DNA of 64,000 nucleotides from Brachypterus glaber (GCA_958510825.1 OY294048.1:32639026-32703025); one strand, 5' to 3'. Positions 32,264 to 43,194 are shown, numbered from the stretch's first letter. Notes: a model not told the origin generated them from the letters alone. Program-made: numbers and translations.

Positions 32264-32422
32264 TTGATCGTTTTTCCCCACAATTGCACATAATAAACGT
32301 TTTTTTTTTGGCAGTACAGAAATTCTTTAATTTTTTTTCTGGTTACTGGTAATTAATTATTAAAAATTTAAATGATCGTTTGAATATAACTGATTTGGAG
32401 TTACTTTGATCGTTTTTCCCCA
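32264..32422. repeat. Direct repeat CTTTGATCGTTTTTCCCCA flanking 120 bases
   Basis: The 19-base word occurs at 32264-32282 and 32404-32422, just downstream of a Slik donor. The segment between may be an insertion with a long target duplication, or a small local duplication. Confidence 0.6.
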
Positions 32423-32441
32423 GTACCCCCAATTTACTCAC

Positions 32442-32833
32442 ATCTTTAAATTTGTTCTTTTCCATCTCCGGATCATTACTGCTTGACACAGAAATCCTCA
32501 TCGATTCTCTAAACATCATCTCCCTGGCCTTCATTTCAGTCCTGATTCTCTTCGGCAGTGACCGCTTCTCCGTTTGCTGCTTCTTCAACAGTTCCTCCTC
32601 TTTCCTGACGGCCCGCCTCTTGATTTGCTCCTTCTCCTTTTCGTGCCTCGTCAGCATCTGATGCCGCTGCAGAATAAATATTTCCTTAATCTGTCGTTTC
32701 ATCAGCTGATGCTTTTCGTGAATTTGCTTTTCCTCTATTTCCCATAACGCAGCTTCTCGGGACCGGGTCAGCTGTTGTTTTTGTTGTAGGAACTGTCTTT
32801 CCATTAAAGCTAATTTTTCTCTGTGTTGGTCAC
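32442..32833 (-). CDS. Slik: Slik/SLK-family kinase, PKK coiled-coil exon
   Basis: Acceptor TTAAAAACAG ends at 32834; donor GAT|GTGAGT at 32441. The first two bases complete a Gly codon with the previous exon (LRRL-G-DQHREKLALMERQF). Then QLTRSREAALWEIEEKQIHE, KHQLMKRQIKEIFILQRHQM, LTRHEKEKEQIKRR, RSLPKRIRTEMKAREMMFRE, SMRISVSSSNDPEMEKNKFK, D. The REAALWE-EE-H--EKHQL-KQQ-K--F-QRHQ-L-RHEKE-EQ pattern is the most conserved signature of the SLK/LOK C-terminal (PKK) domain. No frame break. 130 codons plus two bases. Confidence 0.93.
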
Positions 32834-32893
32834 CTGTTTTTAATATACAAACATAAATTAAAACTCAAAAATAATATAAATACATAATTTATT

Positions 32894-33142
32894 CAGGGCC
32901 GTAGCTATGTGGGGCATGGGGAGTGGGGAGCGTTCCCTCCACCTATCTTGGAAAGTTCCATATTTCATTCATCCAAAACAAGTTGTATATTTTATGGATT
33001 AAAAATACAAAAATTGTATATTTCACAAAAAAAGTTGCATATTGCAGGAATTCAGGAAAAAGTTACATATTGCAGCAAATTTTCACGGAGAAAGCTGTTT
33101 TGGAGGTGAGGACCCTACAAAATCTTATTTGCTATGGCCCTG
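32894..33142. mobile_element. Small hAT-like MITE with CAGGGCCGTAGC ends
   Basis: CAGGGCCGTAGC and GCTATGGCCCTG are inverted, about 250 bp. Flanking octamers AATTTATT and ATTTAATT agree only partly, so the target duplication is uncertain. Confidence 0.55.
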
Positions 33143-33445
33143 ATTTAATTTTTTATTATTAAATAAACCCAATTGTAACAAATTAACAGGCTCGTAGTGG
33201 GCCACGGGGAATTCGGAAAATTCCCGAATCGCTTCTCTCAGAGGTCACAAATCACGCCCCCCGAACAGATAAACAAATTATTCACTTTTTTATATATACG
33301 GGAATAAGCTACTAAGATGCCTTGAATGCAGTGCAATCTTGCTTCTTCGCGTAACTCACTGCATCCGCATATCCTCGCCCTATGGGCGGAATTATATGAC
33401 TAAAAGAAGGACCGGCTTTATGACGTCCAAATGTTATAATAAATT

Positions 33446-34257
33446 ATACAGGGTGGCCCAGAAGTCGCTTTACCATTTAAAAATTGAATAACTTTTTTGT
33501 TTGACAATATTTTTTAATTATTTTTTTACAGGAAATTGATTTTTTTTAACTATGCATGAAAAATGATGTCTTTTTAAATGACGTCCATTTTCCGCTTTCC
33601 AAGCACAGGCTCTTTTCACGAAATTTTGCATGACGGCTCTTAACATGATTGAATCCAGCTAGGGTCGTTCATCAACCTGTATTGCCCCCCTAAAGATCAC
33701 GGTTTGTTGCGGTAATATCCCAAATGGTAATCGGGCCTTACTTTTGCGAATAAATTAGTTACGGTGAACGGCGACCAATATCGCGCAATGCTGGAAAATT
33801 TTGTAAGTCCTGCAGTGGAGGACATGCCAGAGACATGGTGGCAGCAAGATGGAACAACTGTCCATGCGGCCAGAGACACAATGCAGCTTTTAAGGTAGAT
33901 TTTCGAAGAGCGAATAATTTCGCGAAATTCGGATTTTTATTGTCCTTCACGATCGCCCGATTTTACAGCACCAGACTTTTTTCTTTGGGGCTACCTGAAG
34001 GATCGGGTGTATGTCAACAAGCCCAGGACTATCCAACAGCTTAAGCCAGATATGCTAAGAGCCGTCATGGAAAAGAGCCGTGCTTTCAAAGCAGAAAATG
34101 GACGTCATTTAAAAGACATGATTTTTCATACATAGTTTAAAAAATTCCATTTCTTGTACTCTATATTTTAAAAAAAATAAATAAAAAAAATTGACAAACA
34201 AAAATGTTATTCAATTTTTAAATGGTAAACCGACTTATGGGCCACCCTGTAGTACCT
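33446..34257 (+). mobile_element. Mariner-type element with TACAGGGTGGCCCAGAAGTC ends, internally deleted
   Basis: TACAGGGTGGCCCAGAAGTC at the left is mirrored by ATGGGCCACCCTGTA at the right. Long arms include ACCATTTAAAAATTGAATAAC and its mirror, and a sub-terminal pair ATTTAAATGACGTCCATTTT / AAAATGGACGTCATTTAAA. It encloses the C-terminal transposase remnant. Confidence 0.8.
33700..34135 (+). pseudogene. Mariner/maT-like transposase C-terminal half
   Basis: Reading frames joined by eye contain VTVNGDQYRAMLENFV, WWQQDGTTVHAARDTMQLL, a stop, then FEERIISRNSDFY, RSPDFTAPDFFLWGYLKDRV, YVNKPRTIQQLKPDMLRA. QQDG-T-H and SPD-TAPDFFLWGYLK are the second and third acidic blocks of a large insect Tc1/mariner-related family. 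The N-terminal DNA-binding part and first Asp are missing, and at least one in-frame stop plus a frameshift break it, so it is inactive. It is antisense to Slik, in an intron. Confidence 0.7.
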
Positions 34258-34448
34258 ATGATATTTTGGATATTCAGGATTAAAGCATTTTTATAAAAAC
34301 TTAAAAACTGCATTAGGTACAAGTATCTTGATTTTATGGAAAGCGTAGCGTTTCACGCTTCCAAAATATTGTTATTTGAATCATGTGAATTTGTTTAAAA
34401 AATAAATAAATATTAATAAATTTTAAGGGACAATATAATTATAATTAC

Positions 34449-35883
34449 CTAATCTTCGTAATGAACTTTCATGAGTTTCATTCAACTTCTCCAAAAACAA
34501 CTTCTCCCTCTCAGCATGTTCATAATCCATTTTATCCTTTCTAACTTTATACTCATTCTTACGTCTATCCTTCGGTAACATATCGACTTCGGCCTTTAAC
34601 AATCCTCGTTCCTGTTTAAGCGTATCTCTAAACATTTTTAGTTCCCTTTCCTGTTCCATCCTGATTTTTTTCGAGTTGGCCCTTAATTCGGCTTCTTGAT
34701 GAGCCTCTGCTCGTTCGATTTGCATCCGCTGCTGACGACTCAACATTTCAAGGTCATTTTCGAACGTGCGCTCTAACTGCTGTCTCTCTTGCTCAAACTT
34801 ACGGTCTTGTTGCTCCAAGGCTATGTTTTCCTTCGTCGCAAGATCTTGGAATTGTTTTTGTTCTTGTTTTTGTAAATACTTCAACTCTCTTAATTCTTGT
34901 TTTCGATCTGTAACTGGATCGTTAAAATTATAAGTCTCTTCATCACCATATATCACTTTGCTTGTAGTAGTAGTTATCATCACGCCATCTATAACAAATT
35001 TTCTTGTGCGTTTTCGCGTTTTCCGGTTCATTATTGCCATATGGTCCAGTTTCGTTTTAGGTGGCTTTCTTAGAACCACCACGTTATCTTCGGCCTCGTC
35101 CAGTTCGTTTTTGTTGTTTTTATCATTACTTCCATGACTTTCATGACTAGCTATGGAGATGCTTTCCACGTCTGATTGTTCTATGCTCTTACTAGCTCCG
35201 GAAATGGGTCTGCGATGGGAGTCCGTACTTCGCACTGACCCACAATCGCTATGTGATCTATCACTCATGGCTGACTCGAAACTATCAGGATAAATCTTAC
35301 CATTTAGGCTTTTTTTGCAGATTTCTTCACGACTTAAGGAGTGTATTATTTGTCCGTTCATTTTATGTTTATTATCGTTATTGTCTAAGATAATGGAAGT
35401 TTTTTCGTCACCAAAATCACTCTTCAAACTACCCGTTTTACCCGATGACGTGTTTGAAAGATCACTTGTAGAACTTCGGTAGTTATCTTTATCACTTAAA
35501 TACGAAGTGGAATCTTTAACCTGAACTTTTTCTTCATCAATTTTTACTACAGACACATGACTTGTATCTAACAGTCGGGAATTGTCTTCTGATACATCTA
35601 AACCTGAGTCATTAATAACATAGCTTGAATCAGCGATTAAAACCTCACTTTCATCAAGTTTTTTGCCCTTGAGGGGTTTGTCTCTGAATTCGCTGGGCGG
35701 CGGGTATTCTAGGGAGTCTAAGGAGGGGCAGTACTCTTCGTCGGACGATTCGATGTGAGTTTTGTTGGTTTCATTAGCTACTATTACTACTTCATTCACA
35801 CTGTGAGGCGATGTGGAAGATGTCCGCGAATAGCATTGGGTATTGTCTATAATTACGGGGGGATGTGTCGTTACTACTGTTAC
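34449..35883 (-). CDS. Slik: Slik/SLK-family kinase, large linker and PKK exon
   Basis: Acceptor TTTTGCCTGCAG ends at 35884; donor TTAG|GTAATT at 34448. 1435 nt, phase 0 in, phase 1 out. The first two thirds encode a Ser/Asp-rich, low-complexity linker (ESSDEEYCPSLDSLEYPPPS and many Ser-Asp and Ser-Ile runs). This is followed by MNRKTRKRTRKFVIDGVMIT, TTTSKVIYGDEE and a Gln/Glu/Arg-rich coiled coil (QELRELKYLQKQEQKQFQDL). TRKFV-DGV---TTSK is the conserved start of the PKK region in SLK and LOK. The linker is the normal highly variable part. The gene is expected to phosphorylate moesin-type ERM proteins at the apical cortex, as Drosophila Slik does. Confidence 0.93.
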
Positions 35884-36227
35884 CTGCAGGCAAAATATTA
35901 AATATTAAAAAGAGTTTCACGTGAATTTTGTTCTAATTAACAATATCCTATTTTTTAATTTTTCATGTTGGATAAAAGCGCATATCCCAAACTTCAATTT
36001 CAGTTGTTGATATGTCAAAGTGACATTAACAGTTAAATTTAAAGGCTTATTTAACATCAGTGATTGTGGTCTGCTACAGCAGTTCTCATTCCTTGAATTT
36101 TTACTAATTACAAGCCAGCAACCCCAATGGGTGTCGCTGGTCTGTGATTGGTTAAAAAAAGCTGTCAACAAGTATCGCTGTCGCGTTATAAAGTTTTCTG
36201 AACTACACCTTTAACATATTAACGTGT

Positions 36228-36520
36228 TGTTTAAAGCGCCGTCTACACTCAAGCAACAGTGCAGTGGTAACAGTTTTTTAGCCAATCAGAAACCAGTATC
36301 CAAATTTTCTCTACTTGTACTCCTACAAATTCCCCTCAGCTGCTAGTCTTAAGATGCTGAAGAAATTGGATTTAACTACAGAATTTTCAATAAAGTAATA
36401 ACAGAACCACCAGCAAAAAACAATTATAAAAACGCAAAAAATGTTTCCGCAGCACTGCAGCTAATTCAGTACGAGTGTTGCGGCAACAGCTTGTTGTTTA
36501 AGTGTAAACGCCGCTTAAAA
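36228..36520. mobile_element. MITE with AAAGCGCCGTCTACACT ends
   Basis: TAAAGCGCCGTCTACACTCA and its mirror GTGTAAACGCCGCTTAA, with GCAACA / TTGTTG just inside. About 290 bp. Target duplication not resolved. Confidence 0.6.
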
Positions 36521-36544
36521 CTTAACAAACAAAAAGTCTCTATA

Positions 36545-36640
36545 CATAGAAACCATTTGTGGAGCTCATTTTAAAAACGCAAAAAGTCCAAAAGGACATG
36601 TTGCGTTTCGACAATGAGCTCCACATATATGGTTAAATCA
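36545..36640. repeat. Hairpin AACCATTTGTGGAGCTCATT
   Basis: AACCATTTGTGGAGCTCATT is mirrored by AATGAGCTCCACATATATGG, an arm of about 20 bp with a 40-base loop. Confidence 0.6.
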
Positions 36641-37553
36641 CATAAATATATCACCTATAATGGCCTTAAGAGAGAGATAGCAGCTATATATCGAGAATGC
36701 GAAATATAGACAAACAACATGAATACTTCGACATTTTGATACCCTGGCCGCGTAAATTTAAATTTATAACCTTATATGGTCAATTTCTAGCTATTTGTCT
36801 TTAAACAACACTTATATGAATATAAAAATGCCAAAATATCTTAAAAAACAAAGCAAAAATGAAGAAAGTTTATAGAAAAACGCAAAAACTCAAAAAAATG
36901 TACCACAAACGTCACCTTAAAAAGTAAACAAATTTTTGTAAACATGTATTACTTATGAGGGTTAGAAAGAGAAAACAACACACTTTGAGGAAAAAAACAT
37001 GAGGTCTGGCAAACTGGCAGGGTATCAAAATGGCGATTCTCTATTCCCTAAATATTCTGTGCCAAAAGCTGCGCAAATAGGTAAATTGCGTTATAGGAAT
37101 TTAACTTATGTGGGTTAAATGCTTTAATGAACCCAACGGGGCATTGTAAAGGCTTCATTATGAAACTCAAATAGAAAAATTACATTAAACTTGTTCTTGT
37201 GGTATGGAAAATAAAAGTTTAAAAAAATATCTGCGTTCTACTTAGTATTAAGAACGAATTTGGGTTTATTAATGTTCACATAACAACACTAGTGCTTTTT
37301 GAAGATACTATGAAACTCGAATGGTCTTGTTTTTTCATTTTGACAGTACTTATTTCTACTGTCAAGTTAATGTCATTGAAATTAATTTTAATTTTTTCGG
37401 TTTTTTAAGCTTTGGTCTGTATAAATATAGAGAAAATAGTATATAATATTCGTTTGCGCTGGCTTTTTGTGCATTGATTTTTCGCCCACACTCCGTGGAA
37501 AAACTTTCATTCTTGTGGACTAAAAGCTTAAAGCAAAATAATTTCGTAATATA

Positions 37554-37759
37554 CTGGGTAAATCCATGGTAACTAACGTTACAACCGCAGGAAAAATTAC
37601 ACTTTCTTTTAAATATTTTAATATATTATTATTAAATATTGTTTGTTATTTATTATTATTAAAGAATGTTTGTTAAAAAAATAATAATATAATAAATTAT
37701 TGTAAAGAAAGTGCCATTTTTTCTGCGTATATAGCGTCAGTTACCATGGATTTGCCCTA
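37554..37759. mobile_element. MITE with CTGGGTAAATCCATGGTAAC ends, ending 12 bases from a Slik donor
   Basis: GGGTAAATCCATGGTAAC at the left mirrors GTTACCATGGATTTGCCC at the right, plus inner CACTTTCTTT / AAAGAAAGTG. TA lies at both ends. The right end stops 12 bases from the last base of the exon at 37772. Confidence 0.8.
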
Positions 37760-37771
37760 CTATTTCGTTAC

Positions 37772-37960
37772 CTGGCTTATGTTAGATGCTAAACTATTGG
37801 AAGGATCCGGATCTGAGTTAATGGTAATTGTGGAGGTATTTAGTTTATTTCTTTCAGCATTCGGAGTGGAAACCATAATTAAGTTCAAACTGTCCTCTGG
37901 AGTTGAGGAAGTTGAACTTACTGTTACTGTATCACCTGTTGCTTTTTCAATTTCCCGCAC
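37772..37960 (-). CDS. Slik: Slik/SLK-family kinase, linker exon
   Basis: Acceptor TTTTTATTGTAG ends at 37961; donor CAG|GTAACG at 37771. Sixty-three codons, phase 0 at both ends: VREIEKATGDTVTVSSTSST, PEDSLNLIMVSTPNAERNKL, then a Ser/Asn-rich end SLASNISQ. It belongs to the variable linker between kinase and coiled coil and has no recognised motif. It is assigned by phase agreement with both neighbours and by the splice sites. Ser/Thr-rich, so a plausible phosphorylation target. A MITE abuts the intron side of its donor. Confidence 0.8.
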
Positions 37961-38064
37961 CTACAATAAAAAAAGTAAATAAATGTAGGGACACACACCT
38001 CTTTCTTAAACTAAATAAAAAACGGAATTATATTTTTCATCGAATTGTTAGTAATAGTAGTTGT

Positions 38065-38480
38065 ATACCAAGGTAGAGAAAACATTTTTTATATAAGGCT
38101 ATAATAGTCTTCTCTGTCGTGGTTTATGTATTAGTTTTTTCACTACTAGCACTATTTAACTATTTTTATTCAAATAATAATAGTTATTTATGGTACTAGT
38201 GGGTAAAGTAAGATATTGCCCATAAGAATTAACCTGCGAGGCGTCAGCCAAGCAGGTTAATTTTCGAGAGGGCAATATCGGTTTACCCATGAGTGCCATA
38301 CAAGGTTTTATCCAATAAATAGCTTAGGAATTCATATTTTTATTAAAAATTTTAATGACATTTACAAGAAAATAATTTGACAAGTGACATTTGAGTGGGT
38401 AAAATAAATAATTATCCACTCAATAAAGTAAAAGCCACGCGGGGGTTATTATTGAGTTTATCTATTTAAAATAAAGCTGG
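38065..38480 (-). repeat. Interspersed repeat, inverted relative to 49925-50440
   Basis: Long blocks such as GGTTTACCCATGAGTGCCAT, AAAAGCCACGCGGGGGTTAT and TTTTATCCAATAAATAGCTT are found reverse-complemented, in mirrored order, at 50110-50430. A partial copy lies at 3122-3250. A GAGGCGTCAGCCAAGCAGGT/CCTGCGAGGC inverted motif sits in the middle. Confidence 0.85.
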
Positions 38481-38669
38481 TAATTGTCTTATTATCTGTA
38501 TGTATTGGATAAATAGATTTTTTGAACATTTCCAAGGCATACTTGATTTTTTAAAACTGAAATTATATTAGAAATTAATCAGCAGGGCTGAACCCCAAAA
38601 AATGAAAATTTAAATCGAGACTTTTTTACCTTATACGAGAGTCGTTTCACCAATCCGGGGACACACTGT

Positions 38670-38722
38670 AAATTTATGGGAACTTTTTTTCATATTTTTT
38701 TTTATGTAGAATCACTTCTTAA
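38670..38722. repeat. Fragment of the AAGGTTGGTCCGG MITE family end
   Basis: GGGAACTTTTTTTCATA followed by TGTAGAATCACTTCTTAA matches the right end of the copies at 13550 and 48990. Confidence 0.5.
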
Positions 38723-38848
38723 GAGGAAGTCTCGGAGGAAGTGCGTTAGTTCTGAGCACCCGGGTGCACCCTTGTATATATTTGTTGACGTACAAAAGCG
38801 AACTTTTATAAAATACTGCACATACTTATAGAAAAAAATAAATCTCAC

Positions 38849-39196
38849 CGTGTCATGCGAAGTCATATGGGACATCTGTTTTTCAAGAGCCAGCTTGATA
38901 TCAGCTATACTAGAACCGGAAGGTTTCGAACCGTCCATGACGTCTTTGTTCTCCATTTTCTCGTCGGCCTTTGGAGATTTGGGGAACTGGGGACTAGAAA
39001 AAGGCGGACTCTCGGGCGGCGTCATAGGGGAGGACGGTGGCGTAGGCAGGGAGGCGGTAAGTGGCAGTACTGGAGCAGGAGGACACGGCGCCGGGCCTTT
39101 GTCCGATCCGGTAGAGGTCTGGGTCTGTAGCGGTGGCAGAGGTGCCGGCCCTTTGTCACGCGACGTTTTTCGTTGTGCCTCGTCTTTCTTCTCAGG
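38849..39196 (-). CDS. Slik: Slik/SLK-family kinase, proline-rich linker exon
   Basis: Acceptor TTTTTTGTTTCAG ends at 39197; donor ACG|GTGAGA at 38848. 116 codons, phase 0 both ends. PEKKDEAQRKTSRDKGPAPL continues into repeated DKGPAP-PP, TPPSSPMTPPESPPFSSPQF and a Lys/Glu-rich end ADIKLALEKQMSHMTSHDT. Several PxxP cores could bind SH3 domains (inference). Composition and phase place it in the linker of the Slik protein. A reading frame on the opposite strand is a shadow of this GC-rich exon. A MITE starts 20 bases upstream of its acceptor (39217). Confidence 0.85.
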
Positions 39197-39216
39197 CTGA
39201 AACAAAAAATTGAAAC

Positions 39217-39512
39217 AACGGGTCTTTCAATAGGAGTTTTTAAATAGAGATTTCTCGGTTCCTGATATATATAATTTTTGTTTCCAGGAATTAAGTGTTC
39301 AAAAGGGCAGATGATGTTTTTAAAAAGTTTATTTATAAACTTAAGTTACACTAAAAGAACTTTTTAATAGTTTTAATAATTTCTAAACGGCCGGGAAGCG
39401 TCAAACGCTACATGATAAAACTACCGAATATTTTGACACCTGGAAGCAAAATATATATCAGGAACCGAGAAATCTCTATTTAAAAACCTATCACTCCTAT
39501 TGAAAGACCCGT
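39217..39512. mobile_element. MITE with AACGGGTCTTTCAATAGGAG ends, 20 bases from a Slik acceptor
   Basis: AACGGGTCTTTCAATAGGAG is mirrored by CTCCTATTGAAAGACCCGTT. Arms continue through AGAGATTTCTCGGTTCCTGA, about 55 bp long. The near edge is only 20 bases from the exon, so the usual branch-point region lies within it. Confidence 0.85.
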
Positions 39513-39819
39513 TACATAAAGTTTATATCTAAAGAATAACGCAGAATATTGCTTAAAATTGGCCCACGGCCAAATTGCATTAAATTTCGATATGTTATGG
39601 ATCTTGTTATCCTAAACAAATTTCGTTTATGGCAAAAATCAATCATATGTCTAGATTTTAAGCTATTTTTATTGAAAATATGAAATACCATGTTTTTAAA
39701 CAAAACGTGTGAATGTAACTTTTGAAATTGTCATAGCTGGCATGTAAAATACTTCAAGTATTTTCACTAATTAAATAGGAGTTTCTTGTTGATTTCAAAC
39801 CAATTCTGTAATAGTGATT

Positions 39820-39950
39820 ATGTTATAAATTTTCATAAAACGTAAACAAAGAGCTTTTCATTACTCCAATTATGACCATGCTAAAAAGAATGTAAACTCT
39901 AAAGATAATCACTGAAAAATATCAAGAATTAATTAGGGTCTTTCTACCTT
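39820..39950. repeat. Inverted copy of the 21800-21930 repeat
   Basis: Shares ATGACCATGCTAAAAAGAAT and GTAAACTCTAAA with the reverse complement of that region. Confidence 0.6.
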
Positions 39951-40555
39951 AGAAATTATATTTTTTATATAGCAAGAAAAAAGATATTGTGCAACTTTGT
40001 AGGTATGTTTATTTATATTCAAAAAATTCAAATAAAATTCCTTTAGATTTCTAAAGTGCTATATTCAGGCCATAATTTTTTTTTTTTTAAACACACCAAT
40101 AACGGTGGTGGCCATGACTCCGGCCGTTTGGGCTGACTAAAAAAAAACAAAACGGGATATTATTCAGTATTGAAGTTGCTATAGCTCTACCTAGAAGAAA
40201 AATTTTTGGCCAGAAAATAACGAAATGGCGAAAGTTTTTAAAAAATTTCTAAACAGAAACGTCCGCCATTTTGTTATTTTTTGGCCAAAAGCTTTTCTTC
40301 TAGATAGGGCTATAGAGGCAATACTGAATAATAAAAAGTCGATCTAAACGGCCGGAATCATGGCGACCACCGTTTTTTGATATTGTTTAAAACAAAAATA
40401 TGGCCAGAAAATGGCACTTTAAAAATCTAAAGAAATGTTATTTGTATTCTTTGAATATAAATAAATATACCTACAAAATTACACAATTATATCTTTTTTC
40501 TTTCTATATAAAAAAAGATTATTTTTATAATTTTCAAGGTAAAAAGACCCCTTAA
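39938..40555. mobile_element. Foldback element, about 620 bp
   Basis: TTAGGGTCTTTCTACCTT at the left and AAGGTAAAAAGACCCCTTAA at the right. Arms pair through TAGATTTCTAAAGTGC, ACGGTGGTGGCCATGA and GCTATAGCTCTACCTAGAAG to a centre near 40230. TTA/TTAA flanks. No ORF. Confidence 0.8.
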
Positions 40556-40849
40556 TATTGCCTAATAAGAGAAGCCCAAGTCCCAATTACACAGCTATGG
40601 ACACTAAGGACACTTCATCGGTCGAAACTTGTTTAATAAAACAATAAATTATGAGTTTTTTTGTACAATTATCTAGTACAAAGATATAGTCATCTTGTCC
40701 AGTATACACACATCATTTGTTCGTGGTCCTGCCGCTAAGCGGTGCGCGAAAATAGAGGAGAACAGAGCAGAATGGCTGAAGAAACTTACTTCCTTCCTTT
40801 CTAAAGCCCTTAGTGGGAGGGAAAAATAAAGTCACTCAACCCCCAGGAT

Positions 40850-42540
40850 AGATCACTTTGGAGAATGGCCAAAACCCTATCCCTCGACCACCAACGAGGC
40901 ATGCCCCCAATTCACGGCGAAAGAGGAGTCGTCTACTCCACCCCCGAAAAAGCCGAAGCATTTGCTGACGCAATGCGGAAACAATTTCAACCAAACCCTC
41001 CAATCCCCCCGACTCCGACTCCGAATCAGAGACCGACTCCGAGCCCGACTCGGACGACGAGAACTACGAGCAACTCATGCATGAAAGAGACATAAACCAC
41101 ATCTATAATAGTGTCACTAACCAAGTCGAAAACGACATTATCACCCCCACATCCCCCGAGGAAATCAAACGCATCATCAAAAATCTCCCAAAAAGAAAAG
41201 CCCCCGGCCCCGATCAAATACCGAATAAAATCCTTAAAATACTCCCCCGGAAAACCATTATGGAAATCGTTAACATTGTTAACGCAATGCTCAGACTGCG
41301 CCACTTTCCAAAGCCCTGGAAAAACGCAGACGTAATAGTAATCAAAAAACCCGGACAAAATCCAACTTTTGCTGAAAGCTACCGCCCCATAAGCCTCCTT
41401 TCCTCCCTAGGCAAAATAGCCGAGAAAGTCATACTAACCAGACTTCAAACTCTAGTTGAAGAACTAATTCTCCTTCCAAATGAGCAATTCGGCTTCCGAA
41501 GCAGACACTCCACAGTCCACCAGGTAGCTCGCCTGGTAGACTCTGTAACGGACGGACTAAATAGGCGCGAAGCCGCGGGACTGATCCTCCTGGACATCGC
41601 AAAAGCCTTCGATAAAGTTTGGCACAAAGGTCTTGTAGCCAAACTCCACTTTCTCGGCCTCCCCCCAGGCATCACCAAACTTATAGCCTCCTTCCTCAAA
41701 GGCAGAGATTTTCAGATAAAAATAGGCGACTGTAAGTCCAACACCCGCCGCATCAAAGCTGGCGTTCCACAAGGTTCCCCACTATCCCCCCTTCTGTACA
41801 ACCTCTTTACGGCAGATATTCCAAAAACACAGGGCACTGAACTAGCCCTGTTCGCCGATGACACCGGCATCCTAGCAAAAGCCAGAAACCCCCAGCGCAT
41901 CCATATCGCCCTCCAGCGCCAAATAGATGCCCTAATCAAATGGTTCTCCAAATGGAAAATCAAAGTAAACGCCAATAAAACCAAAGGCATCCTAATCTCT
42001 AGGATTAGAAGAGGCCCACCCCAACCCATTCAGATAAATGGCCAACCCAATAACTGGGAAAACCATGCCAAATACCTCGGCATTACAATCTCCAAAAACT
42101 TGACGTGGGATCAGCACGTCAAAAACACCCTCCAAATAGCAAATTGCCGCCTCTCCAAACTCTACCCCTTAATAGGCAGAAAGAGTCCCCTATCCATTAA
42201 AAACAAACTTCTTCTTTACAACCAAACCCTAAAGCCGGTACTTCTTTACGGAGCCCCAGCCTGGAATAAAATCACCCTTAACAAAGCGCTCTCAGCAAAA
42301 CTTCAGGCCTTCCAAAACAAGGCACTCAGAATATGCCTCGATGCCCCCTGGTTCATGAGGAACAACCAGATACACAGAGATCTCGAAATGCCCCTCCTAA
42401 AAACGGAAATCATCCGCTACAGCACGTCTTTTATACAAGACAATTTAGATCACCCAAACCCCCTCATTTCAAACTTTCTAGATTACGATCATGAAATACA
42501 CAACACTCACAAAAAGATCAAAAACGTCCTCAACCAGTAA
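40850..42540 (+). pseudogene. Jockey-like ORF2 reverse transcriptase, frameshifted
   Basis: A first frame reads RMAKTLSLDHQRGMPPIHGE and VVYSTPEKAEAFADAMRKQF. A frameshift near 40990-41070 leads to a second open frame of 487 codons: KRKAPGPDQIPNKIL, YRPISLLSSLGKIAEKVIL, EQFGFRSRHSTVHQ, LLDIAKAFDKVWHKGL, AGVPQGSPLSPLLYNLF, LALFADDTGIL, KTKGILISR and NHAKYLGITISKNLTWDQH. LDIAKAFD and FADD hold the catalytic aspartates, so the RT core is intact, but the endonuclease is absent and the frame is broken. No RNase H follows. Jockey clade by these motifs. Antisense inside a Slik intron. Confidence 0.85.
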
Positions 42541-42554
42541 TGGTACCCACTAAT

Positions 42555-42765
42555 ACAGGACAGATGCATTCCCAGCATCAGTGAGATAGTCTCACTCCTC
42601 CCGCACATCCCTCCTCTCCCTATCCCATCCCTCCCCATCCCCCTCCCACCCACTCCACAGCGCCAAATTATGACAGATGCAACTCGCATCAGTGAGCAGA
42701 GACTCACTCCCCCCAAATTATGACAGATGCAACTCGCAGCAGTGAGCATAGACTCACTGCCCCAA
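42555..42765 (+). repeat. Direct repeats in the retrotransposon 3' UTR
   Basis: ATTATGACAGATGCAACTCG followed by CAGTGAGCA-AGACTCACT occurs at 42667 and 42717, and a diverged unit (ACAGATGCATTCCCAGCATC, AGTGAGATAGTCTCACT) near 42560. Each unit has a short AGTGAG/CTCACT hairpin. Confidence 0.8.
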
Positions 42766-42945
42766 CTTTCAATTCAGATTAAATATTTTTTTAGATAAAT
42801 GAGCCATAGGCTGCGCCTGTCTCTTAAAGACCCAAACAAACTATTGATGATAAAGCCCTTAGACAGCCTGGACTAGAGTACCTTATGTAACGTTTTCTTA
42901 GAGGTTTTTTTAATAGAAAACGTCACGGTAGGTTATTCTACTTAC

Positions 42946-43058
42946 TTGTTTCTTTTCCTGGACTGGAGGAGGAGTAGGTGTTGTAGTCTTCTCCTCCTGC
43001 TCTTCATTTGAAGATTTGGGTTTGATAGTATCGTCTTTTTCTGAGGATGCATCGCTTG
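42946..43058 (-). CDS. Slik: Slik/SLK-family kinase, linker exon
   Basis: Acceptor TATTTACTTCCAG ends at 43059; donor CAA|GTAAGT at 42945. The first two bases CA complete an Ala codon with G from the previous exon: (A)SDASSEKDDTIKPKSSNE, EQEEKTTTPTPPPVQEKKQ. 113 nt, phase 1 in and 0 out. Acidic, Lys-rich and Pro-rich, typical of the linker of SLK-type kinases; no specific motif. Assignment rests on splice sites and phase match on both sides. Confidence 0.75.
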
Positions 43059-43194
43059 CTGGAAGTAAATAAAGGAATATAAGATATAACATTTAAAAGG
43101 TGTGATTATCTTAGATATTATCACATGGTCAAAAACAAATAAAATTTTCAGAAACTGACTACTTTTGCCTCCAAACAACTATTTTCGCCAGCCA

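Larger units (their letters stand above)
40740..42780 (+). mobile_element. 5'-truncated Jockey-like non-LTR retrotransposon
   Basis: Contains the end of ORF2 (next entry) and a 3' UTR with direct repeats of about 50 bp (42662 and 42713: CAAATTATGACAGATGCAAC... GACTCACT). The body is clearly more GC-rich than its surroundings. Endonuclease and ORF1 are missing. Boundaries are approximate. Confidence 0.75.

Noticed and set aside
38850..39200. Plus-strand Gly/Arg-rich frames opposite the proline-rich Slik exon
   Set aside because: Shadow frames caused by GC-rich coding sequence on the other strand.
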